A stretch of DNA of 64,000 bases. Origin: Burkholderiales bacterium (lineage in GTDB: Bacteria; Pseudomonadota; Gammaproteobacteria; Burkholderiales; SG8-41). Location: positions 1 through 64,000 of the forward strand of contig JALHRQ010000002.1 of assembly GCA_022841375.1 (NCBI GenBank). The letters run 5' to 3'. Below the pieces are notes generated by a model, which was not told where the DNA came from, searched no databases, and saw nothing but the letters and a program-made list of their open reading frames with translations. The translations under genes and the position numbers were made by a program. Of the stretch, positions 1 to 7,545 are shown in pieces. Every line of letters begins with the position of its first letter. Within the stretch, counting starts at the first letter, position 1.

Positions 1-110
1 CCCGAAAGGAACCCCGAGCCCGAAAGATATCCACAACCTGAGGCATAATAAACATTGAAAAGGGGTGGCTCAAAATTCAATGAAAAACCCGGCTCAGAAT
101 TCAGTGGAAA
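1..110. mobile_element. Possible terminus of an IS21-family-like element
   Basis: This stretch ends in two imperfect copies of a 20-bp unit at 67-86 and 91-110, spaced 24 bp apart and matching at 17 of 20 positions (GGCTCAAAATTCAATGAAAA and GGCTCAGAATTCAGTGGAAA). Multiple repeats of this kind, with a GTGGCTCA-type core, are typical of IS21-family ends. Frames open from the left edge stop at 46-48 and 56-58, so a transposase or helper gene could end there, but no IstA or IstB motif is visible in so short a piece. This is an inference from repeat style only. Confidence 0.4.
67..110. repeat. Two-copy 20-bp direct repeat, 24-bp period
   Basis: Unit 1 covers 67-86 and unit 2 covers 91-110, with three mismatches. 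They are the last recognisable repeat before the hsdM-like reading frame and probably mark the edge of an inserted element. Confidence 0.6.
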
Positions 111-220
111 TCAACAATCACGATGATCCAGCATTGATTCTTGAGGAAGTTCTCAAAACCGAAGAGGAAATTAGTTTGAGGGGTAAGGCGCTCCTCGAGA
201 AACTCATGGCAAAGCAATGA
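111..220 (+). pseudogene. Remnant of the hsdM 3' end (type I R-M methyltransferase subunit)
   Basis: A reading frame ends at TGA 218-220, overlapping the hsdS start as ATGA, the usual coupling between hsdM and hsdS. The visible peptide has DDPALILEEV followed by a Glu/Leu/Lys-rich helix ending LLEKLMAKQ, which resembles the C-terminal helix of HsdM proteins. The frame is open only from 59, and its first part is the repeat unit, so the methyltransferase catalytic region is missing. A short ATG at 80 could allow a 46-residue peptide, but it lacks a well-spaced ribosome binding site. A stand-alone small gene is the alternative reading. Confidence 0.4.
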
Positions 221-1377
221 AACGCTGGACTACGAAGCATTTAGGCGAAATTCTCGAGATAAGCCGCGAGCGTATTGAACCGAAGGACCATCCCGATACA
301 CGATTCAACTACGTCGGTCTGGAGAACATCGAAGGCCACACCGGCAATCTGCTGCCATATCAGCCTACGCGGGGCGCAGAGATTAAGAGCATGAAGAACG
401 TCTTCCACCCTGGCGAGATTCTCTACGGCAAATTACGCCCATATTTGAATAAAGTACATACCACCAGCGCAGAGGGTATTTGTTCAACCGACATCTACGT
501 TCTTCGTCCTCGCAGAGATTTAATTCTTCCTTCGTTTGTCGCATTCCACCTGCGTTCGCCCTCGGTACTAGCGATTGTCTCGAATGCAATGGCTGGAGCC
601 AATCTGCCACGCATCGGGCAAGATGCGTTGCTGTCCATTTCTATTCCTGTACCGCCGTTAGCAGAACAGCAGCGAATCGTGGAGTTATTGGACGAAACAG
701 ACGAGCTTAATAAAATTCGTGCTCAAGCTGATCATCGCACTAGCAATCTTATCCCAGCCCTCTTTCATGAAATGTTTGGTGATACTGAGCGAAATGAAGC
801 AAAGTGGCCAACAAAACTTGTTGGGAACGTCTGCAAGCTTGTACGAGGCAGCTCACCACGACCTAAAAGTGATCCACGCTATTACGGAGGCCCAATCCCA
901 AGATTGATGATTGAAGACATTACACGCGATGGTTGGTCAGTCACACCCTGCGTGGACAGCCTGACAGAACTAGGTGCAACCATGAGTCGCCCAGTAAGCG
1001 CCGGGACAATTGTGATGGCGGTTAGTGGAAACGTCGGTCTATGCGCACAACTTGCGGTTGACGCGTGCGTCCATGACGGTTTTGTTGCCTTCAATGAGTT
1101 GCGGGAAGATGTTTTCGTTCCGATTTATTTTGGAATGGCGTTGAGTCAGATGCGTCAATCTCACCGCCGCAATCAAGCAGGGGCGATTTTCCAAAACATT
1201 ACGACAACCGACGTCAAGGCTATGGAAATCCCGGCTCCACCCTTGGCTCTGCAAAATGAGTTTGCGCAGCGCGTCATCGAAATCCGCGAACTGGAAGCCA
1301 AACAAGCAGCTAGTCGCCAACTCCTTGATAACTTATTTCAATCCACTCTCCACCGAGCCTTCCAAGGCGAGCTTTAA
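217..1377 (+). CDS. hsdS: Type I restriction-modification specificity subunit HsdS
   Basis: The 386-residue protein has the two-repeat layout of HsdS. An N-terminal target recognition domain is followed by a conserved helix (VPPLAEQQRIVELLDETDEL, about residues 147-166), then a second recognition domain and a closing helix with PPLALQNEFAQRVIEIRELE near residues 343-362. HsdS sets the DNA sequence recognised by the methyltransferase and nuclease complex. Its ATG overlaps the stop of the hsdM remnant. Neither an intact hsdM nor an hsdR is next to it, and a serine recombinase follows 120 bp downstream, so in this window the subunit looks orphaned. Base composition is lower in GC than the core genome to the right. 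Confidence 0.9.
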   Translation: MKRWTTKHLGEILEISRERIEPKDHPDTRFNYVGLENIEGHTGNLLPYQPTRGAEIKSMKNVFHPGEILYGKLRPYLNKVHTTSAEGICSTDIYVLRPRRDLILPSFVAFHLRSPSVLAIVSNAMAGANLPRIGQDALLSISIPVPPLAEQQRIVELLDETDELNKIRAQADHRTSNLIPALFHEMFGDTERNEAKWPTKLVGNVCKLVRGSSPRPKSDPRYYGGPIPRLMIEDITRDGWSVTPCVDSLTELGATMSRPVSAGTIVMAVSGNVGLCAQLAVDACVHDGFVAFNELREDVFVPIYFGMALSQMRQSHRRNQAGAIFQNITTTDVKAMEIPAPPLALQNEFAQRVIEIRELEAKQAASRQLLDNLFQSTLHRAFQGEL

Positions 1378-1423
1378 TCTAGCAATTGCTCGCCAACCTT
1401 TTCCGCTTAGTGGAAACTTACAA

Positions 1424-1450
1424 TACGCTGTACTTAGAAAGTGCAGCGTA
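1424..1450. promoter_or_regulatory. Dyad upstream of the recombinase gene, possible operator
   Basis: TACGCTG at 1424-1430 and CAGCGTA at 1444-1450 form a perfect 7-bp inverted repeat with a 13-bp spacer, ending 47 bp before the recombinase start. The position and symmetry suit a repressor site or a small hairpin. No regulator gene is visible in the window to match it. Confidence 0.3.
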
Positions 1451-1497
1451 CTATGATTTGTCTACAGCACTGACTTATCTGTGGAGTGGAGGGCCTC

Positions 1498-3120
1498 ATG
1501 AAGGTGAAGCCGGCAAAAAGTGATAGTGTAAAGCGCGTCGGCATCTGGATTCGCGTCTCTACCGAAGATCAGGTTAAAGGCGAGAGCCCTGAAACACACG
1601 AGCGCCGTGCGCGCCTCTACGCGGAAGCAAAGGGATGGAACGTCGTCGAGGTTTATAGACTCGATGCCGTCTCCGGGAAAACCGTCAAGGAAACTCCTGA
1701 GGCAAAGCGGATGCTCCAAGACATCCGCGAGGGGCACATCACCGGGCTCATCTTCTCGAAGCTTGCCCGCCTCGCACGGAACACGAAAGAGCTCCTCGAA
1801 TTCGCGGAGCTCTTTCGTGAATCAGAAGCTGACCTGATTTCACTCGCCGAATCCATAGACACCTCAACCCCTGCCGGCCGCCTCTTCTACACCATGATCG
1901 CTGCGATGGCGCAGTGGGAACGCGAAGAGATTGCCGAGCGCGTTGCTGCGGCGGTCCCCATACGCGCACGGGACGGCAAGCCGACTGGCGGACAAGCCGT
2001 CTACGGCTACCAGTGGAAGGACAAAGAGTTTCTGATTGACCCGAAAGAAGCGCCCGTTCGGAAACTCATGTATGAACTCTTCCGGGAACACAAACGGAAG
2101 AAGATCGTTGCCCGGACGCTCAACGAGATGGGGCACCGAACCCGGAACGGAAGCAAGTTCACGGACACGACGATTGACCGTCTCCTCCGCGACCCGACTG
2201 CCAAAGGCACCCGCCGCGCAAACTACACCCGCAACGACACGGCAAACAGCGCGGGAGCCTGGGTTTTGAAACCCGAAGATGAGTGGGTGCTCATACCTGT
2301 GGAACCCATCGTGTCCGAGGAGCTCTGGAACGAGTGCAATCACTACCTCGACGGCCAGCGGGCAAAGCTCAAGCGGCCCACGAAGCCCGCCGTCTACCTC
2401 TTCTCTGGCCTCGCATACTGCGACTGCGGGCAGAAGATGTATGTGCCCTCCAATAGCCCCAAATACACCTGCTCCAAGTGCCGGAACAAGATCCCGCTCG
2501 AAGACCTGGAAGCCGTCTTCCACGAGCAGATCAAGCACTTCCTCTTTTCAGACAGTGAAATCGCAATCGAGCTCGAACGGACAAACGGGACCATCAAGGA
2601 AAAAGCCGAGCTCCTCACCGTCCTCGAACGGGAGCAGGTCAAGATCGGCCAGGAGATCGACAAGCTCTATGACCTCTACCAATCCGGGATGATCGACAAA
2701 GCCGGATTCGGCGCGAAATACAAACCGCTCGCCGAACGTCGGGATCAACTCACCGACCAAATCCCGGCAGCTCAAGCCGAGATCGACGTTCTCAAGATTT
2801 CGCACCTATCCCAAGAAACCGCCATCGCGGAATCCCGAAACCTGCACAGCCGGTGGCCCACGCTCCCACAGGATGAAAAGCGGCGGATCGTGGAAACCAT
2901 CACCGAGAAGATCACCATCGGTGATGGTGAAGTGGAGATTAACCTCTACTACGCCCCGCCAGCCCCTCCCAAGGTCGGGGGTGGCGGGAGCTCTTCAGAC
3001 GAAGGGGGAGGTAGCCCTCCCCCTTCTAGAACCCCCTCCGGAAACCGTGGCAATTGGGCAACGCCTCGTCAGGGATTCATCGCGGCCACCAGCTGGAAGC
3101 GCGCCGGAAAATCCGCCTGA
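1498..3120 (+). CDS. Large serine recombinase (site-specific integrase of the island)
   Basis: The 540-residue protein starts with a resolvase fold: RVSTEDQ places the nucleophile at Ser21, and KLARLARN is the conserved basic segment. A recombinase domain follows. Then come a zinc ribbon (CDCG and CSKC pairs, about residues 300-325) and a coiled-coil region rich in Glu/Lys. Such enzymes join attP and attB by a double-strand serine-linked mechanism. I chose ATG 1498 over GTG 1486 because GGAGGG at 1488-1493 is correctly spaced. The tail is odd: a Pro/Gly/Ser-rich low-complexity stretch, and then about 16 codons that are antisense comM DNA, so its end depends on the integration site. Confidence 0.93.
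   Translation: MKVKPAKSDSVKRVGIWIRVSTEDQVKGESPETHERRARLYAEAKGWNVVEVYRLDAVSGKTVKETPEAKRMLQDIREGHITGLIFSKLARLARNTKELLEFAELFRESEADLISLAESIDTSTPAGRLFYTMIAAMAQWEREEIAERVAAAVPIRARDGKPTGGQAVYGYQWKDKEFLIDPKEAPVRKLMYELFREHKRKKIVARTLNEMGHRTRNGSKFTDTTIDRLLRDPTAKGTRRANYTRNDTANSAGAWVLKPEDEWVLIPVEPIVSEELWNECNHYLDGQRAKLKRPTKPAVYLFSGLAYCDCGQKMYVPSNSPKYTCSKCRNKIPLEDLEAVFHEQIKHFLFSDSEIAIELERTNGTIKEKAELLTVLEREQVKIGQEIDKLYDLYQSGMIDKAGFGAKYKPLAERRDQLTDQIPAAQAEIDVLKISHLSQETAIAESRNLHSRWPTLPQDEKRRIVETITEKITIGDGEVEINLYYAPPAPPKVGGGGSSSDEGGGSPPPSRTPSGNRGNWATPRQGFIAATSWKRAGKSA
2955..3023. other. Two strong GC-rich hairpins inside the recombinase 3' end
   Basis: Arms 2955-2966 and 2977-2988 pair over 12 bp with one mismatch. 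Arms 3004-3011 (GGGGGAGG) and 3016-3023 (CCTCCCCC) pair perfectly around a TAGC loop. They lie 50-120 bp from the attachment junction and encode the Pro/Gly/Ser-rich tail. They may be part of the element's original end, for example a terminator shielding it, rather than selected protein sequence. Confidence 0.6.
3064..3080. other. Attachment-site junction (island / comM)
   Basis: Reading comM on the minus strand, the family-conserved AAMNP is encoded up to about 3072, and then the expected Cys codon TGC becomes TGA. Sequence to the left no longer looks like ComM, whose family continues with a CPCG motif. This places the crossover within roughly the ATCCCTG segment near 3068-3075. The matching junction with the 3' part of comM must lie outside the window. 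Confidence 0.75.
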
Positions 3121-4109
3121 TTGGCGGCGCGGGAAATCGTGATGCGTCCGGATTCCAGAGGTTCGCGCAGCACCTCGAGCACCTTGCGTTCAAATTCCGG
3201 CAACTCGTCGAGAAACAGCACGCCATGCATGGCCAGTGAAATCTCGCCCGGTCGCGGGTTGCTGCCTCCGCCGACAAGGGCAACCGCAGAAGCCGTATGG
3301 TGCGGCGCCCGGTAAGGCCGCTGTTTCCACAGGGTTGCATCAAATCCGCGCGTGCCGATCGACTGCACGGCTGCCGATTCGAGGGCCTCCGCTTCGGTCA
3401 TCGGCGGCAGGATGCCCGGCAGCCGTTGCGCGAGCATGGTCTTGCCAGTACCGGGGGGGCCGACCATCAGCAGACTGTGCGCTCCGGCGGCGGCAATTTC
3501 CAGTGCGCGCCGCGCCTGCGCCTGGCCTTTGATATCCATCAGATCCGCGTAATGCACAGCATCGGCCACCGGCGCCGGCACCGCGCGCACCAGTGATGCC
3601 CGCCCGGCGAGATGCGCGCAGACATCCATCAGTGCAGGGGCTTCATAAACTGCGGCGCCGTGTGCCAGCGCCGCCTCCGGTGCATTGGCCTTCGGCACCA
3701 CAAACTCACGCCCGTCACGGACAACCGCCAGCGCCATCGCCAGTGCCCCGCGCACCGGCCGCAACTCCCCGGTCAGCGCCAGTTCCCCGGCAAACTCGAA
3801 TCTCTGCAAACGTTCACCAGGAATTTGTCCGGAAGCAGCGAGGATGCCCAATGCGATAGGCAGGTCGAAGCGACCCGATTCCTTGGGCAAATCAGCTGGC
3901 GCCAGATTGACGGTAATCCGCCGCGCGGGGAATTCAAACCGCGCATTCAGCAGCGCCGCACGCACGCGATCCTTGGCTTCCTTGACCTCGGCTTCGGGCA
4001 AACCGACGATGGTAAAGCTGGGCAGGCCGTTGCCCAGATGCGTTTCCACGGTAACCAGTGGCGCATCAAGGCCGGCGAGCGCACGGCTGTAAAGGACAGC
4101 AAGGGACAC
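3069..4109 (-). pseudogene. comM: ComM/YifB magnesium-chelatase-like ATPase, 5' part, disrupted by the island
   Basis: The 346-residue open frame starts at GTG 4107-4109 and covers the N-terminal Lon-protease-like domain and most of the AAA+ domain, with Walker A GPPGTGKT and Walker [12 protein letters not shown]. Family members are about 500 residues; this one stops after AAMNP and lacks the rest of the ATPase core and the C-terminal domain. ComM is a branch-migration helicase that helps incorporate incoming DNA during natural transformation, so it is probably inactive here. The gene is a recurrent target of genomic islands in other bacteria. A separate 3' piece is expected at the far end of the island. 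Confidence 0.9.
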
Positions 4110-4185
4110 GGAGTTCCGGGGACGTAATCGTAATCAAAACATAACGGCCGCCCCCGGCCGCCGGCTGACGACGCGTATGAACAAA

Positions 4186-4437
4186 CTAGCGGCGATCTGC
4201 GCTTGCGCCCGCTGCTGACTCCAGCGCCGTCACCTGTTTTTCGAGCTCCGCCAGACGTGCGCGGGTTCGCGCCAGCACTTCGCGCTGGATGTCGAATTCC
4301 TCACGGCTGACCAGATCCAGCCGTGCAAACGCGGGGCCGAGCATCGCCCGCAGATTTCGTTCCAGATCGGCAGCCGGACTTTGCGCCATTACCGATTTCA
4401 GTTTTTCATTGATCTCGTCAAACAGATTTTGGTTCAT
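4186..4437 (-). CDS. ubiK: UbiK family (YqiC/BMFP) ubiquinone biosynthesis accessory factor
   Basis: An 83-residue protein beginning MNQNLFDEINEKL, with an amphipathic N-terminal half and a C-terminal coiled coil of Arg/Glu/Leu heptads (about residues 40-75). UbiK binds UbiJ and lipids and supports the soluble ubiquinone synthesis complex. The start at 4437 is chosen because AGGAGG stands just upstream on this strand. A longer frame reaching 4506 has no support. It lies 77 bp upstream of comM in the same direction, a common pairing in proteobacteria. Confidence 0.88.
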   Translation of the reverse strand: MNQNLFDEINEKLKSVMAQSPAADLERNLRAMLGPAFARLDLVSREEFDIQREVLARTRARLAELEKQVTALESAAGASADRR

Positions 4438-4525
4438 GACGCCTCCTTGATCCGCGCAGTGTAGCAATACCTTGACGCCCCCCCCCGCCCGGGGCTGCTG
4501 CCTCATGCTGGGCGATTACGCCAGT

Positions 4526-4567
4526 CAATGGTGCGGTAATCCTTAAAATTGCACCAAAATAGTGCGA
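4526..4567 (+). promoter_or_regulatory. Putative NtrC binding sites
   Basis: TGCACC and GTGC half-sites at 4550-4565 form a near match to the NtrC consensus TGCACC-N4/5-GGTGCA. A further half-site, GGTGCG, lies at 4530-4535. They stand about 65-100 bp upstream of the -24/-12 element, a normal distance for an enhancer-binding activator. Confidence 0.6.
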
Positions 4568-4627
4568 CCCGTTGTTATGCGTTCAGCCGATAGATTGTAA
4601 CTTTATGTTTTTAAAGGAAAAATATTC

Positions 4628-4642
4628 TGGCATGGTACCTGC
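4628..4642 (+). promoter_or_regulatory. Sigma-54 promoter for the porin-glnK-amtB operon
   Basis: TGGCAT with GG at 4629-4630 and GC at 4641-4642 has the exact 10-nt GG-GC spacing of a -24/-12 promoter. Transcription would begin near 4653, about 45 nt before the porin start. Together with the NtrC-like sites it predicts induction under nitrogen limitation. Confidence 0.65.
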
Positions 4643-4696
4643 TCTAGGTAGCCCGCAGTCTTATTGCATATGTGCCAACACTGAAAAGGGAAAATC

Positions 4697-5527
4697 ATGT
4701 TTAAGAAAACCATTATTGCCGGTCTTGTCGCCGGTGCGTTCACCCCCTCTCTTGCTTTTGCCCAGGCCGCTGCGGCCCCGACCCCGGAGCACACGCTGAC
4801 CGGCAACGTTGGCGTTTACAGCCAGTACATTTTCCGCGGCCTGACCCAAACCAATAAGGACCCGGCCCTGCAAGGCGGTTTTGATTACAGCCACTCCAGC
4901 GGCTTCTACGCTGGCACCTGGATGTCGAACATCAGTTGGCTTACCGATTCGCCGGGCGTCACCGGTTACAACAGCAGCAGCCTGGAAATGGACTTCTATG
5001 GCGGCTACAAAGGCACTATTTCCGGCGACTTCGGCTTCGACATTGGTCTGCTCCAGTATTACTACCCGGGTACCCACAGCTCGGTGGTCAATCCAGGCAC
5101 TTTCAAGGCTGATACGCTTGAACTCTACGGCGCAGTAACCTGGAAATGGCTGTCCGCCAAGTATTCGCACAGCATCAACGACGAAACCTTCGGTGTGACT
5201 AACAGCGACGGCACCTATTACTTTGACCTGACCGCCAACTACCCGGTGACCGACAAGCTCACGCTGATGGCCCACTACGGTATCCAGAAGTTCAAGGGCA
5301 CCAGCAACCTCTGTGGCGCCAACACCTCGAACGACCTGTGCGCATCCTATGACGACTGGAAAATCGGTGCCTCCTACGCGCTGCCGCAAAGCTTCACCAT
5401 CGGTGGCTTTTTCACCGGGACCGACATGTCTAACGCCCAGAAAGTTAACTACACCAACGCAAATAACGCTGGTGCACGCTTCCTCGGCAAGGACACGTTC
5501 ACCGTCTATCTGTCGAAAACCTTCTGA
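4697..5527 (+). CDS. TorF family putative outer-membrane porin
   Basis: The 276-residue protein has a clear signal peptide (MFKKTII... ending AFA|QA) and a body of amphipathic beta strands rich in Tyr, Trp, Gly and Ser, closing with a C-terminal phenylalanine (VYLSKTF), as outer-membrane barrel proteins do. The opening VGVYSQYIFRGLTQT is the hallmark of the Gcw_chp/TorF family. Placed directly ahead of glnK and amtB behind a nitrogen-type promoter, it probably admits small nitrogenous solutes, but the substrate is not known. AAAGGGAAAA precedes the ATG. Confidence 0.87.
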   Translation: MFKKTIIAGLVAGAFTPSLAFAQAAAAPTPEHTLTGNVGVYSQYIFRGLTQTNKDPALQGGFDYSHSSGFYAGTWMSNISWLTDSPGVTGYNSSSLEMDFYGGYKGTISGDFGFDIGLLQYYYPGTHSSVVNPGTFKADTLELYGAVTWKWLSAKYSHSINDETFGVTNSDGTYYFDLTANYPVTDKLTLMAHYGIQKFKGTSNLCGANTSNDLCASYDDWKIGASYALPQSFTIGGFFTGTDMSNAQKVNYTNANNAGARFLGKDTFTVYLSKTF

Positions 5528-5530
5528 TAA

Positions 5531-5926
<396 letters not shown>

Positions 5927-5938
5927 TTGGAGAATGTC

Positions 5939-7423
5939 ATGAGAAAACTGTTTGCAGCTCTTGCCCTGTTCGGCGTCCTCGGCTTTGCCGGCGCACCGGT
6001 CAGCGCGCAGGACAAACCAGCTGAAGCGCCGGCCGCAGCCGCTCCCGCAGCAGCACCTGCTGCTGCCGCGGCTGCAGCAGCCGCTCCGGCAGCCCCGGCT
6101 GCTGCTCCTGCACCCACCCCCAACAAGGGTGACACCGCCTGGATGCTGATGGCCACCGTACTGGTGATCCTGATGACCGTTCCCGGTCTCGCGTTGTTCT
6201 ACGGCGGCATGGTCCGCGCCAAGAACACCCTGTCGGTATTGATGCAGGTGTATATCGTATTTGCGATGTGCGTCGTGCTGTGGGCCATTTACGGCTACAG
6301 CGTGGCATTCACCGGCGGTAACGCGTTTTTCGGCGGCTTCGACAAACTGTTCCTGTCGGGCGTGAATGCCGACTCGGTGGGCGCGACCTTCAGCAAGGGC
6401 GTAGTTCTTCCCGAGTATGTGTTCATCGCTTTCCAGGCGACGTTTGCCGGTATTACGCCGGCACTGATCGTCGGTGCTTTTGCCGAGCGGATGAAGTTCT
6501 CCGCCGTGCTGCTGTTCATCCTGCTGTGGTTCACGTTCTCCTACCTGCCGATGGCGCACATGGTCTGGTTCTGGGACGGTCCGGATGCCATCACCGATGC
6601 CGCATCGCTCGACAAAGTACTGGCGGGTGCCGGCTTCCTGTGGGCCAAGGGCGCGCTCGACTTTGCAGGCGGCACGGTGGTACACATCAACGCCGGTATC
6701 GCCGGTCTGGTGGGTGCTTACCTGATCGGCAAACGCGTGGGCTTTGGCAAGGAAGCGATGTCGCCGCACAGCCTGACGCTGACCATGGTCGGTGCCGCAC
6801 TGCTGTGGGTAGGCTGGTTCGGCTTCAATGCCGGCTCCAACCTTGAAGCCAACGGCCTTGCAGGTCTGGCGCTGATCAACACCTTGCTCGCGACAGCGGC
6901 CGCAACGATGTCGTGGATGATCTTCGAGTGGCTGCTCAAGGGCAAACCCTCGATGCTCGGTGCCGCTTCAGGCTCGGTTGCAGGTCTCGTCGCCATCACC
7001 CCGGCTTGCGGTTTCGTCGGCCCGATGGGCGCCATCATCATCGGCCTGCTGGCCGGCGTGATCTGCCTGTGGGGTGTCAACGGCCTCAAGCGCATGCTCG
7101 GTGCGGATGACGCCCTCGATGTGTTCGGCGTGCATGCGGTCGGCGGCATCCTCGGCTCCATCCTCACCGGCGTGTTTGTCTCGCCGGCGCTGGGCGGAAC
7201 GGGCGTCTACGACTACGTGGCCAACAAGGTCGGTGACTTCACCATGAGCACCCAGATCATCAGCCAGTTGTGGGGCGTTGGTGTGGCTGTTGTGTGGTCT
7301 GCCGTGGTTGCCCTGGTTGCCTACAAGGTCGTTGACCTGATCGTCGGTCTGCGTGTGACCGAAGAAGTCGAGCGCGAAGGCCTCGACATCAATGAGCACG
7401 GTGAAAAGGCGTATCACATGTAA
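5939..7423 (+). CDS. amtB: Ammonium transporter AmtB
   Basis: A 494-residue inner-membrane channel with an N-terminal signal sequence (cleavage after VSA), a long Ala/Pro-rich stretch at about residues 25-58, and then eleven transmembrane helices. Family motifs include ALFYGGMVRAKN, the twin-His pore region (GGTVVHINAG and FGVHAVGGILGS) and a C-terminal cytosolic tail that docks GlnK. ATG 5939 is preferred to the upstream TTG because TTGGAGA gives a ribosome site just before it. The Ala/Pro linker after the signal peptide is longer than in enteric AmtB and would lie in the periplasm. Confidence 0.95.
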   Translation: MRKLFAALALFGVLGFAGAPVSAQDKPAEAPAAAAPAAAPAAAAAAAAAPAAPAAAPAPTPNKGDTAWMLMATVLVILMTVPGLALFYGGMVRAKNTLSVLMQVYIVFAMCVVLWAIYGYSVAFTGGNAFFGGFDKLFLSGVNADSVGATFSKGVVLPEYVFIAFQATFAGITPALIVGAFAERMKFSAVLLFILLWFTFSYLPMAHMVWFWDGPDAITDAASLDKVLAGAGFLWAKGALDFAGGTVVHINAGIAGLVGAYLIGKRVGFGKEAMSPHSLTLTMVGAALLWVGWFGFNAGSNLEANGLAGLALINTLLATAAATMSWMIFEWLLKGKPSMLGAASGSVAGLVAITPACGFVGPMGAIIIGLLAGVICLWGVNGLKRMLGADDALDVFGVHAVGGILGSILTGVFVSPALGGTGVYDYVANKVGDFTMSTQIISQLWGVGVAVVWSAVVALVAYKVVDLIVGLRVTEEVEREGLDINEHGEKAYHM

Positions 7424-7453
7424 TACCTCTACGGGACAACCTCCTCCGAGGCA

Positions 7454-7482
7454 AGCGGGCGCTACGGCGCCCGCTTTTTTTT
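7454..7482 (+). terminator. Intrinsic terminator after amtB
   Basis: AGCGGGCGC at 7454-7462 pairs perfectly with GCGCCCGCT at 7467-7475 around a TACG tetraloop (UNCG type), followed by eight T residues. It closes the porin-glnK-amtB operon. Confidence 0.93.
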
Positions 7483-7532
7483 GCGCATTGCTCCAAACCC
7501 GCCGCAGCCCATGAACCCTCATGGGGATCGGC

Positions 7533-7538
7533 TACAAT
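7533..7538 (+). promoter_or_regulatory. -10 element of gshA, probable leaderless transcript
   Basis: TACAAT lies 7 nt before the gshA ATG, and no Shine-Dalgarno sequence is present. The transcript would start at or next to the start codon. The -35 region is not recognisable. Confidence 0.45.
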
Positions 7539-7545
7539 TCGCGTC

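Noticed and set aside
2981-3120. The two hairpins as a normal terminator of the recombinase
   Set aside because: They lie inside the open frame, about 100 bp before its stop codon, and the following T content is low.
6006-6122. The Ala/Pro-coding repeat in amtB as a tandem repeat or insertion
   Set aside because: The DNA is not a regular repeat; it encodes a low-complexity periplasmic linker in frame.
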